The notes under the pieces: generated by a model
What the model was told of the DNA's origin: nothing
Database searches by the model: none
Seen by the model: the letters and a program-made list of their open reading frames with translations, nothing else
Source: Mycolicibacterium sphagni
Lineage (GTDB): Bacteria; Actinomycetota; Actinomycetes; Mycobacteriales; Mycobacteriaceae
Assembly: GCF_013337765.1 (NCBI RefSeq)
Contig: NZ_VBSB01000007.1
Span: forward strand, 157,917-221,916
Direction: 5' to 3'
DNA length: 64,000 bases
Program-made: the position numbers and the translations under genes
Part shown: piece by piece, positions 18,130-27,683 of the stretch
Layout of the letters: each line of letters begins with the position of its first letter
How positions within the stretch are numbered: position 1 is the stretch's first letter

Positions 18130-19290
18130 CTAGCGCAGCAGCGCGCGGGACATCACGACCCGCTGGATCTGGTTGGTGCCCTCGTAGATCTGAGTGATCT
18201 TGGCGTCCCGCATCATTCGCTCCACCGGGAAGTCCACGGTGTAACCGGCACCGCCGAACAGCTGCACGGCATCGGTGGTCACCTCCATGGCGACATCAGA
18301 GGCGAAGCACTTCGACGCAGCCGAGATGAAGCCGAGGTTGGGTTCCCCGCGCTCGGCGCGGGCGGCGGCCGAGTACACCATCAGCCGGGCCGCTTCGACC
18401 TTCATCGCCATGTCGGCGAGCATGAACTGCACACCCTGGAAATCGGAGATCGACGTGCCGAACTGCTTGCGGTCCTTGGTGTATGCGATCGCAGCGTCCA
18501 GCGCGCCCTGCGCGATGCCGACGGCCTGAGCGCCGATGGTCGGGCGGGTGTGGTCCAGCGTGGCCAGCGCCGTCTTGAAGCCGGTACCCGGGTCGCCGAT
18601 GATCCGGTCACCAGGCACGCGGCAATTCTCGAAGTACAGCTCGGTGGTGGGCGAACCCTTGATCCCGAGCTTGCGCTCCTTGGGCCCGATCGTGAAGCCC
18701 TCGTCGTCGACGTGGACCATGAAGGCCGAGATACCGTTGGCACCCTTGTCCGGATCGGTCACCGCCATCACGGTGTACCAGGTTGACTTGCCGCCGTTGG
18801 TGATCCACGCCTTGGCGCCGTTGAGAATCCAGTCGTCGCCGTCAGCCTTGGCGCGGGTGCGCATCGATGCCGCGTCGCTGCCCGCCTCCCGCTCGGAGAG
18901 CGCGTACGACGCCATCGCCTCACCCGAGGCGATCGACGGCAGCACCTTGTTCTTCAGGTCTTCCGACCCACGAAGGATCAGGCCCATCGTGCCCAGCTTG
19001 TTCACGGCGGGGATCAGCGAGGCCGAGGCGTCCACCCGGGCGACCTCTTCGATGACGATGCACGCCGCCACCGAATCCGCGCCCTGGCCGCCGTACTCCT
19101 CGGGCACGTGGACGGCGTTGAAGCCCGAGGCGTTCAGCGCATCCAGCGCCTCCTGCGGAAAACGCGAGTTCTCGTCGCAGTCGGCCGCGTACGGCGCGAT
19201 CTCTTTCTCGGCCAGCGCCCGAATCGCCGCTCGCAACTCGTCGTGCTCCTCGGGCAACGTGAACACATCGAAATCCGGATTTCCCGCCAT
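18130..19290 (-). CDS. fadE25: Acyl-CoA dehydrogenase FadE25
   Basis: FAD-dependent acyl-CoA dehydrogenase (beta-oxidation or branched-chain acyl-CoA oxidation), syntenic with Rv3274c. The 386 residues contain the family signatures YALSEREAGSD (about 130-140), WITNGG, and near the C-terminus QLFGGAGYTVDFPVERMMRDAKI with the catalytic-base region YEGTNQIQR. I start at the ATG at 19290, since AAGGAG is well placed for it; the GTG three bases earlier is too close. It faces birA across a 9-base gap and follows purE at 42 bases. Confidence 0.94.
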   Translation of the reverse strand: MAGNPDFDVFTLPEEHDELRAAIRALAEKEIAPYAADCDENSRFPQEALDALNASGFNAVHVPEEYGGQGADSVAACIVIEEVARVDASASLIPAVNKLGTMGLILRGSEDLKNKVLPSIASGEAMASYALSEREAGSDAASMRTRAKADGDDWILNGAKAWITNGGKSTWYTVMAVTDPDKGANGISAFMVHVDDEGFTIGPKERKLGIKGSPTTELYFENCRVPGDRIIGDPGTGFKTALATLDHTRPTIGAQAVGIAQGALDAAIAYTKDRKQFGTSISDFQGVQFMLADMAMKVEAARLMVYSAAARAERGEPNLGFISAASKCFASDVAMEVTTDAVQLFGGAGYTVDFPVERMMRDAKITQIYEGTNQIQRVVMSRALLR

Positions 19291-19332
19291 CACACTCTCC
19301 TTGCTACTCGCCGGTAACTTTAACTCGGGACC

Positions 19333-19839
19333 TCACTCGCCGAGTAATCGCTCCCGCAGCGCCCGATCCTTTTCCAGGACCTGGGCTTCCAGATCGTCCT
19401 GAAAGCTCTCCATGCGCTTGCGCAGCGCCTCGTCCGATGCACCCAGGATGCGCACCGCCAGCAGTCCGGCGTTACGGGCGCCACCGATCGAGACCGTGGC
19501 CACCGGCACACCCGCGGGCATCTGGACGATCGACAGCAGCGAGTCCAGCCCGTCGAGCTTGGCCAGCGGCACCGGAACGCCGATCACCGGCAGTGATGTG
19601 GCCGAGGCCACCATCCCGGGCAGATGGGCCGCACCGCCGGCACCGGCGATGATCACCTTGATGTCCCGGGCGGCCGCACCGCGCGCGTAGTCGAGCATCC
19701 GGCCCGGTGTGCGGTGCGCCGAGACGACGCCCACCTCGAAGGGCACCTCGAACTCGGCTAGTGCCTCGGCGGCGGCTTCCATCACCGGCCAGTCGCTGTC
19801 GCTGCCCATAATCAGCCCAACCACGGGGTTGTCAGGCAT
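19333..19839 (-). CDS. purE: N5-carboxyaminoimidazole ribonucleotide mutase
   Basis: Class I PurE: converts N5-CAIR to CAIR in purine synthesis. The 168-residue protein shows [24 protein letters not shown] and [15 protein letters not shown], the CO2/AIR-binding loops. ATG 19839 and ATG 19845 are both possible; both lie inside the 3' end of purK, so the pair is translationally coupled. Syntenic with Rv3275c. Confidence 0.95.
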   Translation of the reverse strand: MPDNPVVGLIMGSDSDWPVMEAAAEALAEFEVPFEVGVVSAHRTPGRMLDYARGAAARDIKVIIAGAGGAAHLPGMVASATSLPVIGVPVPLAKLDGLDSLLSIVQMPAGVPVATVSIGGARNAGLLAVRILGASDEALRKRMESFQDDLEAQVLEKDRALRERLLGE

Positions 19840-21040
19840 GCCCATCCCATCCGTCCGTCCACTCTGCGTGCGACAACCAGTGTGCCGCCCGCTCGGCACG
19901 TTCACGCACCTGATTCGCGTCACAATCGGCCGAGCCGACGATGTTCACGTGGCCCACCTTGCGGCCCGGGCGTTCCTCCTTGCCGTACAGGTGGACCTTC
20001 GCCTCGGGAATCCGGCCGAAAAGGTGGTGCAGCCGCTCGTCGACGCCCATCGCGGGGGCCTGCGGGGCACCCAGCACGTTGGCCATCACCGTCACCGGCG
20101 CGATCGGCCGGGTCTCGCCGAGCGGATAGTCGAGGACCGCGCGGAGATGCTGCTCGAACTGGCTGGTCACCGCGCCATCCATGGTCCAGTGCCCGGAGTT
20201 GTGCGGCCGCATCGCCAATTCGTTGACCAGCAGCCTGCCCTCGGTCGTCTCGAACAGCTCGACGGCCAACACGCCGACAACTCCCAGCTCGGCGGCCAGC
20301 CGCAGGCCCAGCTGCTCGGCGCCGGCGGCCAGCGCCTCGGAGAGCCCCGGTGCGGGTGCCACGACGGTGACGCAGATCCCGTCGCGCTGCACTGTCTCCA
20401 CGATCGGCCACGCCGCGCCCTGGCCGAACGGCGAGCGCGCCACCAGCGCCGAGAGCTCGCGGCGCATCGACACCCGCTCCTCGAGCAGCACCGGCACGTC
20501 ATCGGCCAGATAACCGGCGACCGCCTCCCTGGCGTGCGCCAGGTCCTTGGCCAGCACGACGCCGCGACCGTCGTAGCCCCCGCGGACGGTCTTGATCACC
20601 ACCGGGCCGCCGACCTCGGCCGCGAACGCGTCGACGTCATCGATGCGGTTGACGGCGGTGAACCGCGGGATCGGCGCACCCAATGCCTGCAGTTTGCGCC
20701 GCATCACCAACTTGTCCTGCGCGTGCACCAGGGCCTGCGGCGGCGGCGCCACCGTGACGCCCTCGGCGATCAGAGTGTCGAGCAGCTCGGTCGGCACATG
20801 CTCGTGGTCGAAGGTCAGCGCGGCGGCACCGGCGGCCGCGCGGCGCAGCGCATCGAGGTCGGTGTGGGCACCGATCACCACGTCGGGAGTCACCTGGGCC
20901 GCCGGATCGTCGGGGCTGACGGCCAGCACCCGAAGGCTCTGGCCGAGGGCAATCGCCGCCTGGTGGGTCATCCTGGCCAGCTGCCCGCCGCCGACCATGG
21001 CGACGATAGGGGGTCTGGAGCTGTTCGACACGGCCATCAT
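19832..21040 (-). CDS. purK: N5-carboxyaminoimidazole ribonucleotide synthase
   Basis: ATP-grasp enzyme that carboxylates AIR to N5-CAIR with bicarbonate, feeding PurE. The 402 residues begin with a pre-ATP-grasp fold ([15 protein letters not shown]), then [18 protein letters not shown] and the glycine-rich [14 protein letters not shown] loop, and later [16 protein letters not shown] at the metal/substrate site. The double ATG at 21040/21037 is the start; the frame remains open further upstream but overlaps the divergent gtrA gene. Its last bases overlap purE. Confidence 0.95.
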   Translation of the reverse strand: MMAVSNSSRPPIVAMVGGGQLARMTHQAAIALGQSLRVLAVSPDDPAAQVTPDVVIGAHTDLDALRRAAAGAAALTFDHEHVPTELLDTLIAEGVTVAPPPQALVHAQDKLVMRRKLQALGAPIPRFTAVNRIDDVDAFAAEVGGPVVIKTVRGGYDGRGVVLAKDLAHAREAVAGYLADDVPVLLEERVSMRRELSALVARSPFGQGAAWPIVETVQRDGICVTVVAPAPGLSEALAAGAEQLGLRLAAELGVVGVLAVELFETTEGRLLVNELAMRPHNSGHWTMDGAVTSQFEQHLRAVLDYPLGETRPIAPVTVMANVLGAPQAPAMGVDERLHHLFGRIPEAKVHLYGKEERPGRKVGHVNIVGSADCDANQVRERAERAAHWLSHAEWTDGWDGHA

Positions 21041-21097
21041 GGTGTCAGACCTGCGCGAGTACGCACACGTGCGGTGACTTCCGTAGACTTGATCCTT

Positions 21098-21763
21098 GTG
21101 TCTTTCGCAGATGCCACGATCGCTCGGCTGCCCCGACCGATCCGGCCCTTCGCCGAGCGGCATCACGAGCTCATCAAGTTCGCGATCGTCGGTGCGACGA
21201 CGTTCATCATCGACTCGGCGATCTTCTACACGCTCAAGCTGACGATCCTCGAGCCCAAGCCGGTCACCGCCAAGGTGATCGCAGGCATCGTCGCGGTGAT
21301 CGCCTCCTACGTGCTGAACCGGGAATGGAGCTTCCGCAACCGCGGCGGCCGCGAGCGTCACCATGAGGCGCTGCTGTTCTTCGCGGTCAGCGGCGTCGGC
21401 GTGCTGTTGAGCATGGCCCCGCTGTGGTTCTCCAGCTACGTGCTGGACCTGCGCGTGCCACACGTCTCACTGACCGTCGAGAACATCGCCGACTTCCTCT
21501 CGGCCTACCTCATCGGCAACCTGCTGCAGATGGCGTTCCGATTCTGGGCGTTCCGCCGCTGGGTGTTCCCCGACGAGTTCGGCCCCGCCCACGACAAGGG
21601 GCTGGAGTCCACGCTCACCGGCGGTGGTTTTGCCGAGGCGCTGGAGGACGAGTACGAGGCCGGCGGCACCGTCACACCGCTGCGGCGCCCGCGCGCCAGA
21701 TATCAGGTGGGCAAGCGTCAGCTGGGCGACTCTTCAGAGCCCAAAGTGTCGAAAACTTCGTGA
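21098..21763 (+). CDS. GtrA-family membrane protein
   Basis: Small polytopic membrane protein of the GtrA family (about four helices), syntenic with Rv3277. GtrA proteins are associated with moving lipid-linked sugars across the membrane. The 221 residues carry the family's N-terminal FAIVGATTFIIDSAIF helix, SYVLNREWSFRNRG loop and the C-terminal helix YLIGNLLQMAFRFWAFRRWVF, then a charged cytoplasmic tail. The GTG at 21098 is preferred; an in-frame GTG at 21074 would add eight residues. Its 3' end overlaps the convergent PH-domain gene by 46 bases. Confidence 0.88.
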   Translation: MSFADATIARLPRPIRPFAERHHELIKFAIVGATTFIIDSAIFYTLKLTILEPKPVTAKVIAGIVAVIASYVLNREWSFRNRGGRERHHEALLFFAVSGVGVLLSMAPLWFSSYVLDLRVPHVSLTVENIADFLSAYLIGNLLQMAFRFWAFRRWVFPDEFGPAHDKGLESTLTGGGFAEALEDEYEAGGTVTPLRRPRARYQVGKRQLGDSSEPKVSKTS

Positions 21764-22236
21764 TACAGCAGTGAGTGCACCCGCTCCACGCGGGGAATGT
21801 CGTGGAATTCCAGGGGATCCTGGCTGGCCGACTCGATGATCAGGGTTCCGGTGCGCAACATCCGGTCGAGCAACCCGTGCCGGAACTCCACACTATTGAT
21901 GCGCGCCAACGGGATATCGATACCCGAGCGGGTCAACAGCCCGTGCCGGAACATCACCCGCCGGTCGGTGATCACGAAATGCGTTGTGAGCCAATTCAAG
22001 AACTTCCACAACGTCAGCCAGCCGACCAGGATCAGCCAGATCGCCGCGATGACGCCGAAGAGCACCTTCTTGGCGGTGGTGTCCCAGTTGGTGTTGTTGA
22101 CGAGAGCGGCCACGAACGCCGCGGCGACGGTCGCGATCAGCAACACAAGGATCGGGCCGACCAAACGCTTCCAGTGCGGGTGGCGGTGGAGCACGACCTG
22201 CTCGTTGGCGGCCAGCACGTTCTCGGGATAGCCCAC
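21718..22236 (-). CDS. PH-domain (bPH2) membrane protein
   Basis: The 172-residue protein, syntenic with Rv3278c, has two transmembrane helices (about 27-49 and 60-80) followed by a bacterial pleckstrin-homology domain: THFVITDRRVMFRHGLLTRSGIDIPLARINSVE is the conserved bPH2/YdbS opening. The function is unknown. Its ATG at 22236 marks the point where conserved mycobacterial gene order stops and the accessory region begins. Confidence 0.88.
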   Translation of the reverse strand: MGYPENVLAANEQVVLHRHPHWKRLVGPILVLLIATVAAAFVAALVNNTNWDTTAKKVLFGVIAAIWLILVGWLTLWKFLNWLTTHFVITDRRVMFRHGLLTRSGIDIPLARINSVEFRHGLLDRMLRTGTLIIESASQDPLEFHDIPRVERVHSLLYHEVFDTLGSEESPS

Positions 22237-22263
22237 GCGCGAACTTTACCTAGTCGCCTGAGA

Positions 22264-23127
22264 TCAAGGCAGCGGGTTGCCGTCGCCGGGATAATTAGGC
22301 CGTGTGAGGTATTCAACGCATTCGGATTCGGTCTGCGCGGTCTGAACCATACAAATGCCGATCGCCGGATTCGCACTATCCCCGACTTGGGGGTTCGTGA
22401 TGTCGCCCGGGTACAACGACCAGAGATAAGTCTGGGTGCCCTGAAGGCGCCCGCAGTAGGCGACAGCGCCTGAACGGGTGGTGCCGTTTGTGCTGTTGGG
22501 CAGGCACGGGGCTGCGATAACCGCCGGCCCCGGCTCAGCCGGCGGCTCAGCCGGTGGCGCAGGCGGCGGCTCCGGCGGCGGCTCCGGCGGCGGCTCGGTG
22601 GACGACGATGGCGCTACGGCGTCGCTCGGCGTGGGCGACGACGTCGAAGTCGCGGAGCTCTGGGCAGCGGCGGTCTGTTTCGCCGCGTCCCGGGACAGCT
22701 GGACCCAGATATCGGCGCCCGCACCGGCGAGCAGCCCCACGGTGACCAGTCCGGCGGCCAACGCGACCCACGTCTCGGCAAGTCGGCCCGCCCCCCTGCT
22801 GTACCGATCGGTGCCGAGTTTGCCGACGTCGGCCACGTTGACGGTCCACCTGATCCCGTCCCAGTACCGGCATTGATGACGTCCGGTCGGATCGAAGGAC
22901 CAGCGTGCGGTCGACGCCATCGGCACGACTCCAGGCGGCGGCACGAGCGGGGCGCCACACTCGCCGCAGAATCGCTGATCGTAGGCGTTGGGGTGGCCGG
23001 CCAGGCAAATGACCACGCCCAGCTCGATGAGCACACCACACTGGCCACAGAAGTAGTTGCCGTCGGGATTCCCATGGCCGTTGACACAGATCACCGCGGA
23101 TCTGCTGTCACGGGCATGAGCACCCAT
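22264..23127 (-). CDS. Double zinc-ribbon / DUF2510 membrane protein
   Basis: Unrecognised function; domain layout is clear. Residues 10-62 hold two zinc-ribbon halves (C-x-GH...FCGQCG and C-x-GH...RFCGECG), residues 74-95 form a DUF2510 module (WSFDPTGRHQCRYWDGIRWT), and one transmembrane helix follows at about 119-138. A long Ser/Thr and Pro/Glu linker with repeated PPPEP units precedes a small outer domain with four cysteines (two probable disulfides) ending at the C-terminus. This resembles mycobacterial signalling or scaffolding membrane proteins with a cytoplasmic zinc ribbon. No enzyme motif is visible. Confidence 0.8.
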   Translation of the reverse strand: MGAHARDSRSAVICVNGHGNPDGNYFCGQCGVLIELGVVICLAGHPNAYDQRFCGECGAPLVPPPGVVPMASTARWSFDPTGRHQCRYWDGIRWTVNVADVGKLGTDRYSRGAGRLAETWVALAAGLVTVGLLAGAGADIWVQLSRDAAKQTAAAQSSATSTSSPTPSDAVAPSSSTEPPPEPPPEPPPAPPAEPPAEPGPAVIAAPCLPNSTNGTTRSGAVAYCGRLQGTQTYLWSLYPGDITNPQVGDSANPAIGICMVQTAQTESECVEYLTRPNYPGDGNPLP

Positions 23128-23328
23128 GTCCTGATTGCCCTCTCCCGAGTGAATCCGGCAAACTCAGCGACGTCGCTTGCCCGTATATCAGGCAGTCCCA
23201 CGGGCCGCTAATCCTGTTCTTGTAGCCGAAAAGTTACCTGAACAAAGCTTGGTTACGCCGATGCCACGCGTCGTGTCGGTCTGTTAACTCACACGGTTCA
23301 GCTAATGCGGGTGCAGGGAGAGCCCAAT

Positions 23329-23523
23329 TTACGAGACGAAGGTGATCATGTGGACCACGGAGACGGTGATCGCGCCGACCGCCGCGCACAGCGCCTGCAG
23401 CCGCAGGAATGCGGTCGTGTGGTCGGGCCGTCGAGCCCCGTCCTCTGGGACTTCCTGTTCGCGATGGAGACTAGCGAGCGTGAACAGGAGGCCGGAGGCG
23501 ACGAACAATGCGACGGCAATCAT
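23329..23523 (-). CDS. Small two-helix membrane protein coupled to the large membrane protein
   Basis: A 64-residue protein with an N-terminal helix (IAVALFVASGLLFTLASL), a charged loop and a C-terminal helix (ALCAAVGAITVSVVHMITFV). Its ATG shares one base with the stop of the upstream 757-residue membrane protein (TGATG), a classic coupling arrangement, which supports it as real despite its size. It may be an accessory subunit of that protein; no homologue is recognised. Confidence 0.6.
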   Translation of the reverse strand: MIAVALFVASGLLFTLASLHREQEVPEDGARRPDHTTAFLRLQALCAAVGAITVSVVHMITFVS

Positions 23524-25796
23524 CAGTCAACTCCCAGCTGAATTGCCGGGGCACCGGGCCGTCGGAGCACCACGATGCCTCCGGAATCGTAGACAGTCAG
23601 ATAACCCTTCTGCGTCCGCAAGAGAGTGATCGCCTTCTCCGCGGTCGCGCGGCTGACCCCGAGGCTGTAATGGATGAAATTCTCGTCCTGTTGCGTGTTG
23701 GAGAAGTACTCCACTGCGGGCTGTGCCGTGCAGTCGGCCAGCTCCTGCGCGGAGACAAAGCACCTGTCCTCCAATTCGAAGGTTCTCGGAACCCCGTACA
23801 ACGCGCCTTGGCCCCAGTAGCCCAAGCCGGAATTTTGGATCCGCGAGACTAATTCGCTGGCGATCGCCACCTCATGCGGAGTCGTGCGTTCGAACGAAAT
23901 GTTCAGGCCGCGGTTGGCGGTCACCATGACGGCGAGGAGAAACAACACGCACCAGGCAGTGGCTGCAGTCAAGCCGCGCAGCATCTTTCGGGCTGTACGC
24001 GGGCGCAGCAGCGGCAGCACGGATAGTGCGGCCAGCGGTGAGAGCACCGGCGAGGCGTACAGAAAGGCGCGAATCGCCACCTCCCCGCCGTAGCTTTGCA
24101 GCAGGACGAGGCTGAACGGGGCCAGCGCGACCGCCACCGCCAGCATCGGCCTGCTCCCCCGTATCCGGCGCAATCGCAGCCATCCGATACCGGCCATAAC
24201 CATGAGCACCAATGCGGCCACAATTCGAAGCAGTTGCATTCGGCTGTAGACCGGATCGCCGGTGATCTTCTCCGACACACTGGCATTCAGGGTTTGATCG
24301 ACTCCACCGATGTCGGCGATGACCTGCCCCAGGTGCCCTTGCCAGTATGCGTAGGCACCGTAGGAGAACCAGGCGATGAACATCACGGTCGCCGCGAGCC
24401 ACAACAGGTTGTAGCGAGTCAGCCCGCAGACCGAGAAAATCAGGAGGACACCGATCGCGGCCAACGGGGTCAACTGATGCGCGACCACCATCGCGGCCAG
24501 GATCACCACCAGAACCAGTTCCATCGCCAGGGTCCAGGTCGCATCACGCCCCGACACCTGCCCAGGTACCCGCATCCACGCAGCCGCCAGTCGCCTGAGA
24601 CGGCCGCCGGGAAGCCGCGGTAGGTTCGACCTCCGCAACTGCCAGAACAGGACGGCCAAGATCGTGGCGTAGAACAGCATCGCGACAGCCTGTGGCGCAA
24701 AGTAATCCTGCTGGTACCAGTTGAACAGGGTCAGGATCGTCACGCCGAGCCAGGCGGCCCGGCGGCTCCCGGTGATCGCCAGACCGATTGCGTGAACGGG
24801 GAACATCAGGCAGACACCCAGTACCAGTGAGGCGCTGACGAGAAGGATCGCGGAATCGCGCAGCCCCGTGGTGGTGACGAGGTTGGCTGCCGCCGAGAAG
24901 AACCCAGCCCAACTGATCCGGGCATCCACCGGTGGCGGCAGACCGCCTAGCTGGACGAGCCAGTTCGTGATCATGCGATGCACGTAGGCCGTGACGAACG
25001 GCGCGGTGCCCATCGACCACGCAACGGGCATGGTGATGTAGGCGATCAGCACCACGTTGGAGACCGCGATCACCGGGCGGTCGAAGGCGGACCGTCGGTA
25101 CTCGATGACCAGCACGAAACACAGCAGCGCCAGCCCGACGTAATAGTCCACTCCGAGGGCACCGAGGAGCCCGAGGCTGCCGGCCGCGTCGATGTCGAGT
25201 CGACGGACGGCGGAGAAGAACCACAGCGCCGCCGCGACGAGCAGGCCCACACTGAGCCAGCGTCCACGGTTCGGCGCCAACGCGATTCGGGTCCGGCGCA
25301 GATTCAACGGGACCGTCGGCGCGGCCGAGTTCGACAGGACGTCGGAGGCGTGGTTTTCGCCATGCCTTCGGCGCGCCAACGTGACAGTGGCGACACCGCC
25401 GAGGGCCAGGACCACGTACTGCACCGCGTACGGCTGGTGCAGACCACCTGCGTAGTTCAATTGGGCCAGAAGCACGTTGACAGCCAGCGACAGTGACACC
25501 GCGACGCTGGTGAAGACCCCGTTGGTGGGCAACCGCAGCAACGCGGCGACCGGAAGTCCGGGCACCGTCAGTACGGCGAGCACGCCAACCACGGCGCGCA
25601 CCGCCGGCGGCAGCATCGCCGCAACACCGTAGGCCGACAACATGGTGACCGCGAACGATGCGGCGATCACCAATGTCGAGACGGCAACCACCAAGGGTTC
25701 ACAGACCGGCGGATTCCGACCGTCGCGGAGTTGACCTGCCGTACGCAGCCTCGGTCCGCCCGGCGGTGCCGGGGAACCTTCGAGGCGTCGCAACAT
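23523..25796 (-). CDS. Large polytopic membrane protein, GT-C/polymerase-like
   Basis: 757 residues with roughly 14 hydrophobic segments spread from residue 35 to about 640, then an extracytoplasmic domain of about 115 residues. The architecture resembles GT-C glycosyltransferases and Wzy-like polysaccharide polymerases, but no diagnostic DxD or DE motif could be assigned with confidence, so the specific function is inferred only from context: it sits in a glycan locus with flippase, glycosyltransferases and glycosidases. It is followed by the coupled 64-residue membrane protein. The mycobacterial Emb or Aft proteins were considered but their signatures are not evident. Confidence 0.7.
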   Translation of the reverse strand: MLRRLEGSPAPPGGPRLRTAGQLRDGRNPPVCEPLVVAVSTLVIAASFAVTMLSAYGVAAMLPPAVRAVVGVLAVLTVPGLPVAALLRLPTNGVFTSVAVSLSLAVNVLLAQLNYAGGLHQPYAVQYVVLALGGVATVTLARRRHGENHASDVLSNSAAPTVPLNLRRTRIALAPNRGRWLSVGLLVAAALWFFSAVRRLDIDAAGSLGLLGALGVDYYVGLALLCFVLVIEYRRSAFDRPVIAVSNVVLIAYITMPVAWSMGTAPFVTAYVHRMITNWLVQLGGLPPPVDARISWAGFFSAAANLVTTTGLRDSAILLVSASLVLGVCLMFPVHAIGLAITGSRRAAWLGVTILTLFNWYQQDYFAPQAVAMLFYATILAVLFWQLRRSNLPRLPGGRLRRLAAAWMRVPGQVSGRDATWTLAMELVLVVILAAMVVAHQLTPLAAIGVLLIFSVCGLTRYNLLWLAATVMFIAWFSYGAYAYWQGHLGQVIADIGGVDQTLNASVSEKITGDPVYSRMQLLRIVAALVLMVMAGIGWLRLRRIRGSRPMLAVAVALAPFSLVLLQSYGGEVAIRAFLYASPVLSPLAALSVLPLLRPRTARKMLRGLTAATAWCVLFLLAVMVTANRGLNISFERTTPHEVAIASELVSRIQNSGLGYWGQGALYGVPRTFELEDRCFVSAQELADCTAQPAVEYFSNTQQDENFIHYSLGVSRATAEKAITLLRTQKGYLTVYDSGGIVVLRRPGAPAIQLGVD

Positions 25797-25837
25797 CGGG
25801 CCAGCCTACCGATTAGCTGGTAGGGGTTCCGGCGGCA

Positions 25838-27064
25838 TCAACCGCCCGCATATGACCACACCGAAACCCAATCGACCAGCAGATGACCACTATTCGTCCC
25901 GTTCCCATCGGTTTCGACTTGCAGTTGCCAGCGCATCGGCTTGCTCGGGATGTACTTGGTGCTGTCCAGGACGAGATCGTCGTCGAGGTAGAACCGAATG
26001 TGGCCCGGCAGCCATTCGATGGTGTAGACGTGCCAGTCGGTGAACATCACACCGGTGCCGACACCGTCCTGACCACCCGTCGCCCTGGCGTAATGGGCGT
26101 ACGCGTTCGACGTCGACGACAGCGCGCCCTCCGGGAAATCCTCTTCACCGTCATTGGGCCACAGCTCGGATTTGGGCCACAACAGGAATGCGATGTGGTA
26201 CTCGCTCAGGGTCGGGGTGTCGACCTTCAGCCGGGCGGAGTAGCGCCCGTATGTCTGGTACTGGGTGCCGCCCGGCAGGACCGGCGAGGGATTGGCTCCG
26301 GCGGGCTGACCGGCGACGTTGTGCAGATAGAAGTCCATGGTGCCGTTGGACACACTGAGCACTTCGTCGGCCCGGTAGGGACGGTGCTGATAGGTGTCGG
26401 TAAAAGTCTGCGGATAGGTGAGCCACTGCTGCCCGTCAGAGCCGACGTAGACCACTTTGGTCGGGTTCGACAGGTTGGCCCAACTGCCCAGTGGCGCGTC
26501 GCGGGTGAAGTTGTCGGCGAAGGTGTGTGTCCACCCGGGAAGGTCGGCGACCGGAGCCGCGGTCAGAGTATCGGGACTACTGCTCGCCGTGGCCGCGACG
26601 ATGCTGACGGTGTCGATGTACAGCACGCGTGAACAGCCCAACCAGAACGGGTTGGTGAACGAGACTCCGACGGTGTGGGCACCCGCCGCGATCGGTGCGG
26701 TCGCGGTGTAGTCGGTCCAGGTGGCCGCGGTGACGGGGCTCGTGCCGATGTCCACCCCGTCGATCGACACTCTCCCGATCGGCGCGCCCAAGCACTGCCG
26801 TGCCTTGGCCCGAACCACCACCCGTACCGAGTCCGGCAGCGACAGGTTCGTCGCAACAGTCACCGCCCCGGTCAAGGCAAGTGCCGTGCCGCCCGACGCT
26901 GTGGCATCCACGTACTTGGTGGTGCCCTTACCCGTCAAGACGCTCATCGCGTCCGCCTCGATCGCCGTGGTCCCGGCAGCTCGGGCCGCCGGCGCCACCA
27001 CGACCTGGACGCCACCCCACGCGACTGCGACGGCCAAGGCGATTGCCGAGCAGGAACGAAACAT
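25838..27064 (-). CDS. Secreted GH16 glycoside hydrolase with N-terminal carbohydrate-binding module
   Basis: 408 residues with a Sec signal peptide (about 1-30, cleavage after AARA). Residues 33-158 look like a beta-sandwich carbohydrate-binding module with two cysteines, and 177-408 form the GH16 catalytic domain. The catalytic motif ExDxxE is present as EEDFPE (E307 nucleophile, D309, E312 acid/base). GH16 enzymes cut or transglycosylate beta-1,3/1,4-glucans and galactans; the substrate here is unknown. It lies 41 bases upstream of the 757-residue membrane protein on the same strand and may be co-transcribed, which suggests trimming of the glycan made there. Confidence 0.9.
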   Translation of the reverse strand: MFRSCSAIALAVAVAWGGVQVVVAPAARAAGTTAIEADAMSVLTGKGTTKYVDATASGGTALALTGAVTVATNLSLPDSVRVVVRAKARQCLGAPIGRVSIDGVDIGTSPVTAATWTDYTATAPIAAGAHTVGVSFTNPFWLGCSRVLYIDTVSIVAATASSSPDTLTAAPVADLPGWTHTFADNFTRDAPLGSWANLSNPTKVVYVGSDGQQWLTYPQTFTDTYQHRPYRADEVLSVSNGTMDFYLHNVAGQPAGANPSPVLPGGTQYQTYGRYSARLKVDTPTLSEYHIAFLLWPKSELWPNDGEEDFPEGALSSTSNAYAHYARATGGQDGVGTGVMFTDWHVYTIEWLPGHIRFYLDDDLVLDSTKYIPSKPMRWQLQVETDGNGTNSGHLLVDWVSVWSYAGG

Positions 27065-27303
27065 CGCGGCTCCATGGCGTGTTGAGGGGCGCCCAATTCG
27101 AGGGCCAGCGATGTCACAGTATTCGCGTTAGCAACATTCTCCCTATAGACCCCACTTATCACTTTGGTAACAACTCAGTGGTCGCGGGGTACGCAGGTGG
27201 TTTGGACCCTCACGATGTGTGCACCACGTCGCAACCAAATTGCCCCTCGTATTTCTCGCGCCAAATGCACCACGCACAAGCGGTAGAAACAAAGGACCGG
27301 ATA

Positions 27304-27573
27304 ATGAATCCGAATTCAACGGTCGCCACCGTCCGAAACCCGGCTGGTCGCGAAGATCGAATGACGGTGCTTGTTCCCGTTGCCGCGTATGGTTCAAAGC
27401 GTATGCAGAACCGGAAGTGTAGGTGTGGTCACGACCGTCCGGCGCATGAGCATTACCGACGGGGGACGGACTGCGGGCTGTGCCAATGCAATCGCTACCA
27501 AGGGGAAGCCCCGGTGAGCATGTTGCGGCACTGGATCGCAGCGCTGGGCCGACGCGGGCGACCCAAGCCGTAG
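27304..27573 (+). CDS. Small Cys/His-rich (zinc-binding-like) protein
   Basis: A short frame encodes a C-terminal CRCGHDRPAHEHYRRG-x2-CGLCQC cluster of cysteines and histidines typical of a compact zinc site, followed by a basic tail. The ATG at 27304 has AAAGGA seven bases upstream (89 residues). ATGs at 27361 or 27403 would give 70 or 56 residues and keep the whole cluster. Function unknown; the metal-binding cluster is the main evidence that it is a gene. Confidence 0.55.
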   Translation: MNPNSTVATVRNPAGREDRMTVLVPVAAYGSKRMQNRKCRCGHDRPAHEHYRRGTDCGLCQCNRYQGEAPVSMLRHWIAALGRRGRPKP

Positions 27574-27587
27574 CCCGCGAAACGTCC

Positions 27588-27614
27588 GTTTCCCATCGCT
27601 AGACTGATGGGTGT
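27588..27614 (+). promoter_or_regulatory. SigF-like promoter / inverted repeat upstream of the second GH16 gene
   Basis: GTTT (27588-27591) and GGGTGT (27609-27614) are separated by 17 bases, close to the mycobacterial SigF pattern GTTT-N15-17-GGGTAT with one mismatch. The same stretch contains a perfect inverted repeat CCCATC-N8-GATGGG (27592-27611), which may instead be a regulator site. The GH16 start lies 70 bases downstream. Confidence 0.35.
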
Positions 27615-27683
27615 TCACTGAGGCGACGAGTGTGTCCGTAACCCTGGTCGACCGTTGCCGGGTTCCAATGACCAAGGATGTAG

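Noticed and set aside
19709..21097. Open frame running into gtrA from far upstream, giving a 684-residue product.
   Set aside because: The extra part is antisense to purK and purE and has shadow-like composition; the GtrA family starts near 21098.
22543..22600. Tandem GGCGGCTCC-type repeats as a microsatellite or CRISPR-like array.
   Set aside because: They encode the Pro/Glu-rich linker of the DUF2510 protein (repeated PPPEP) and have no spacer structure.
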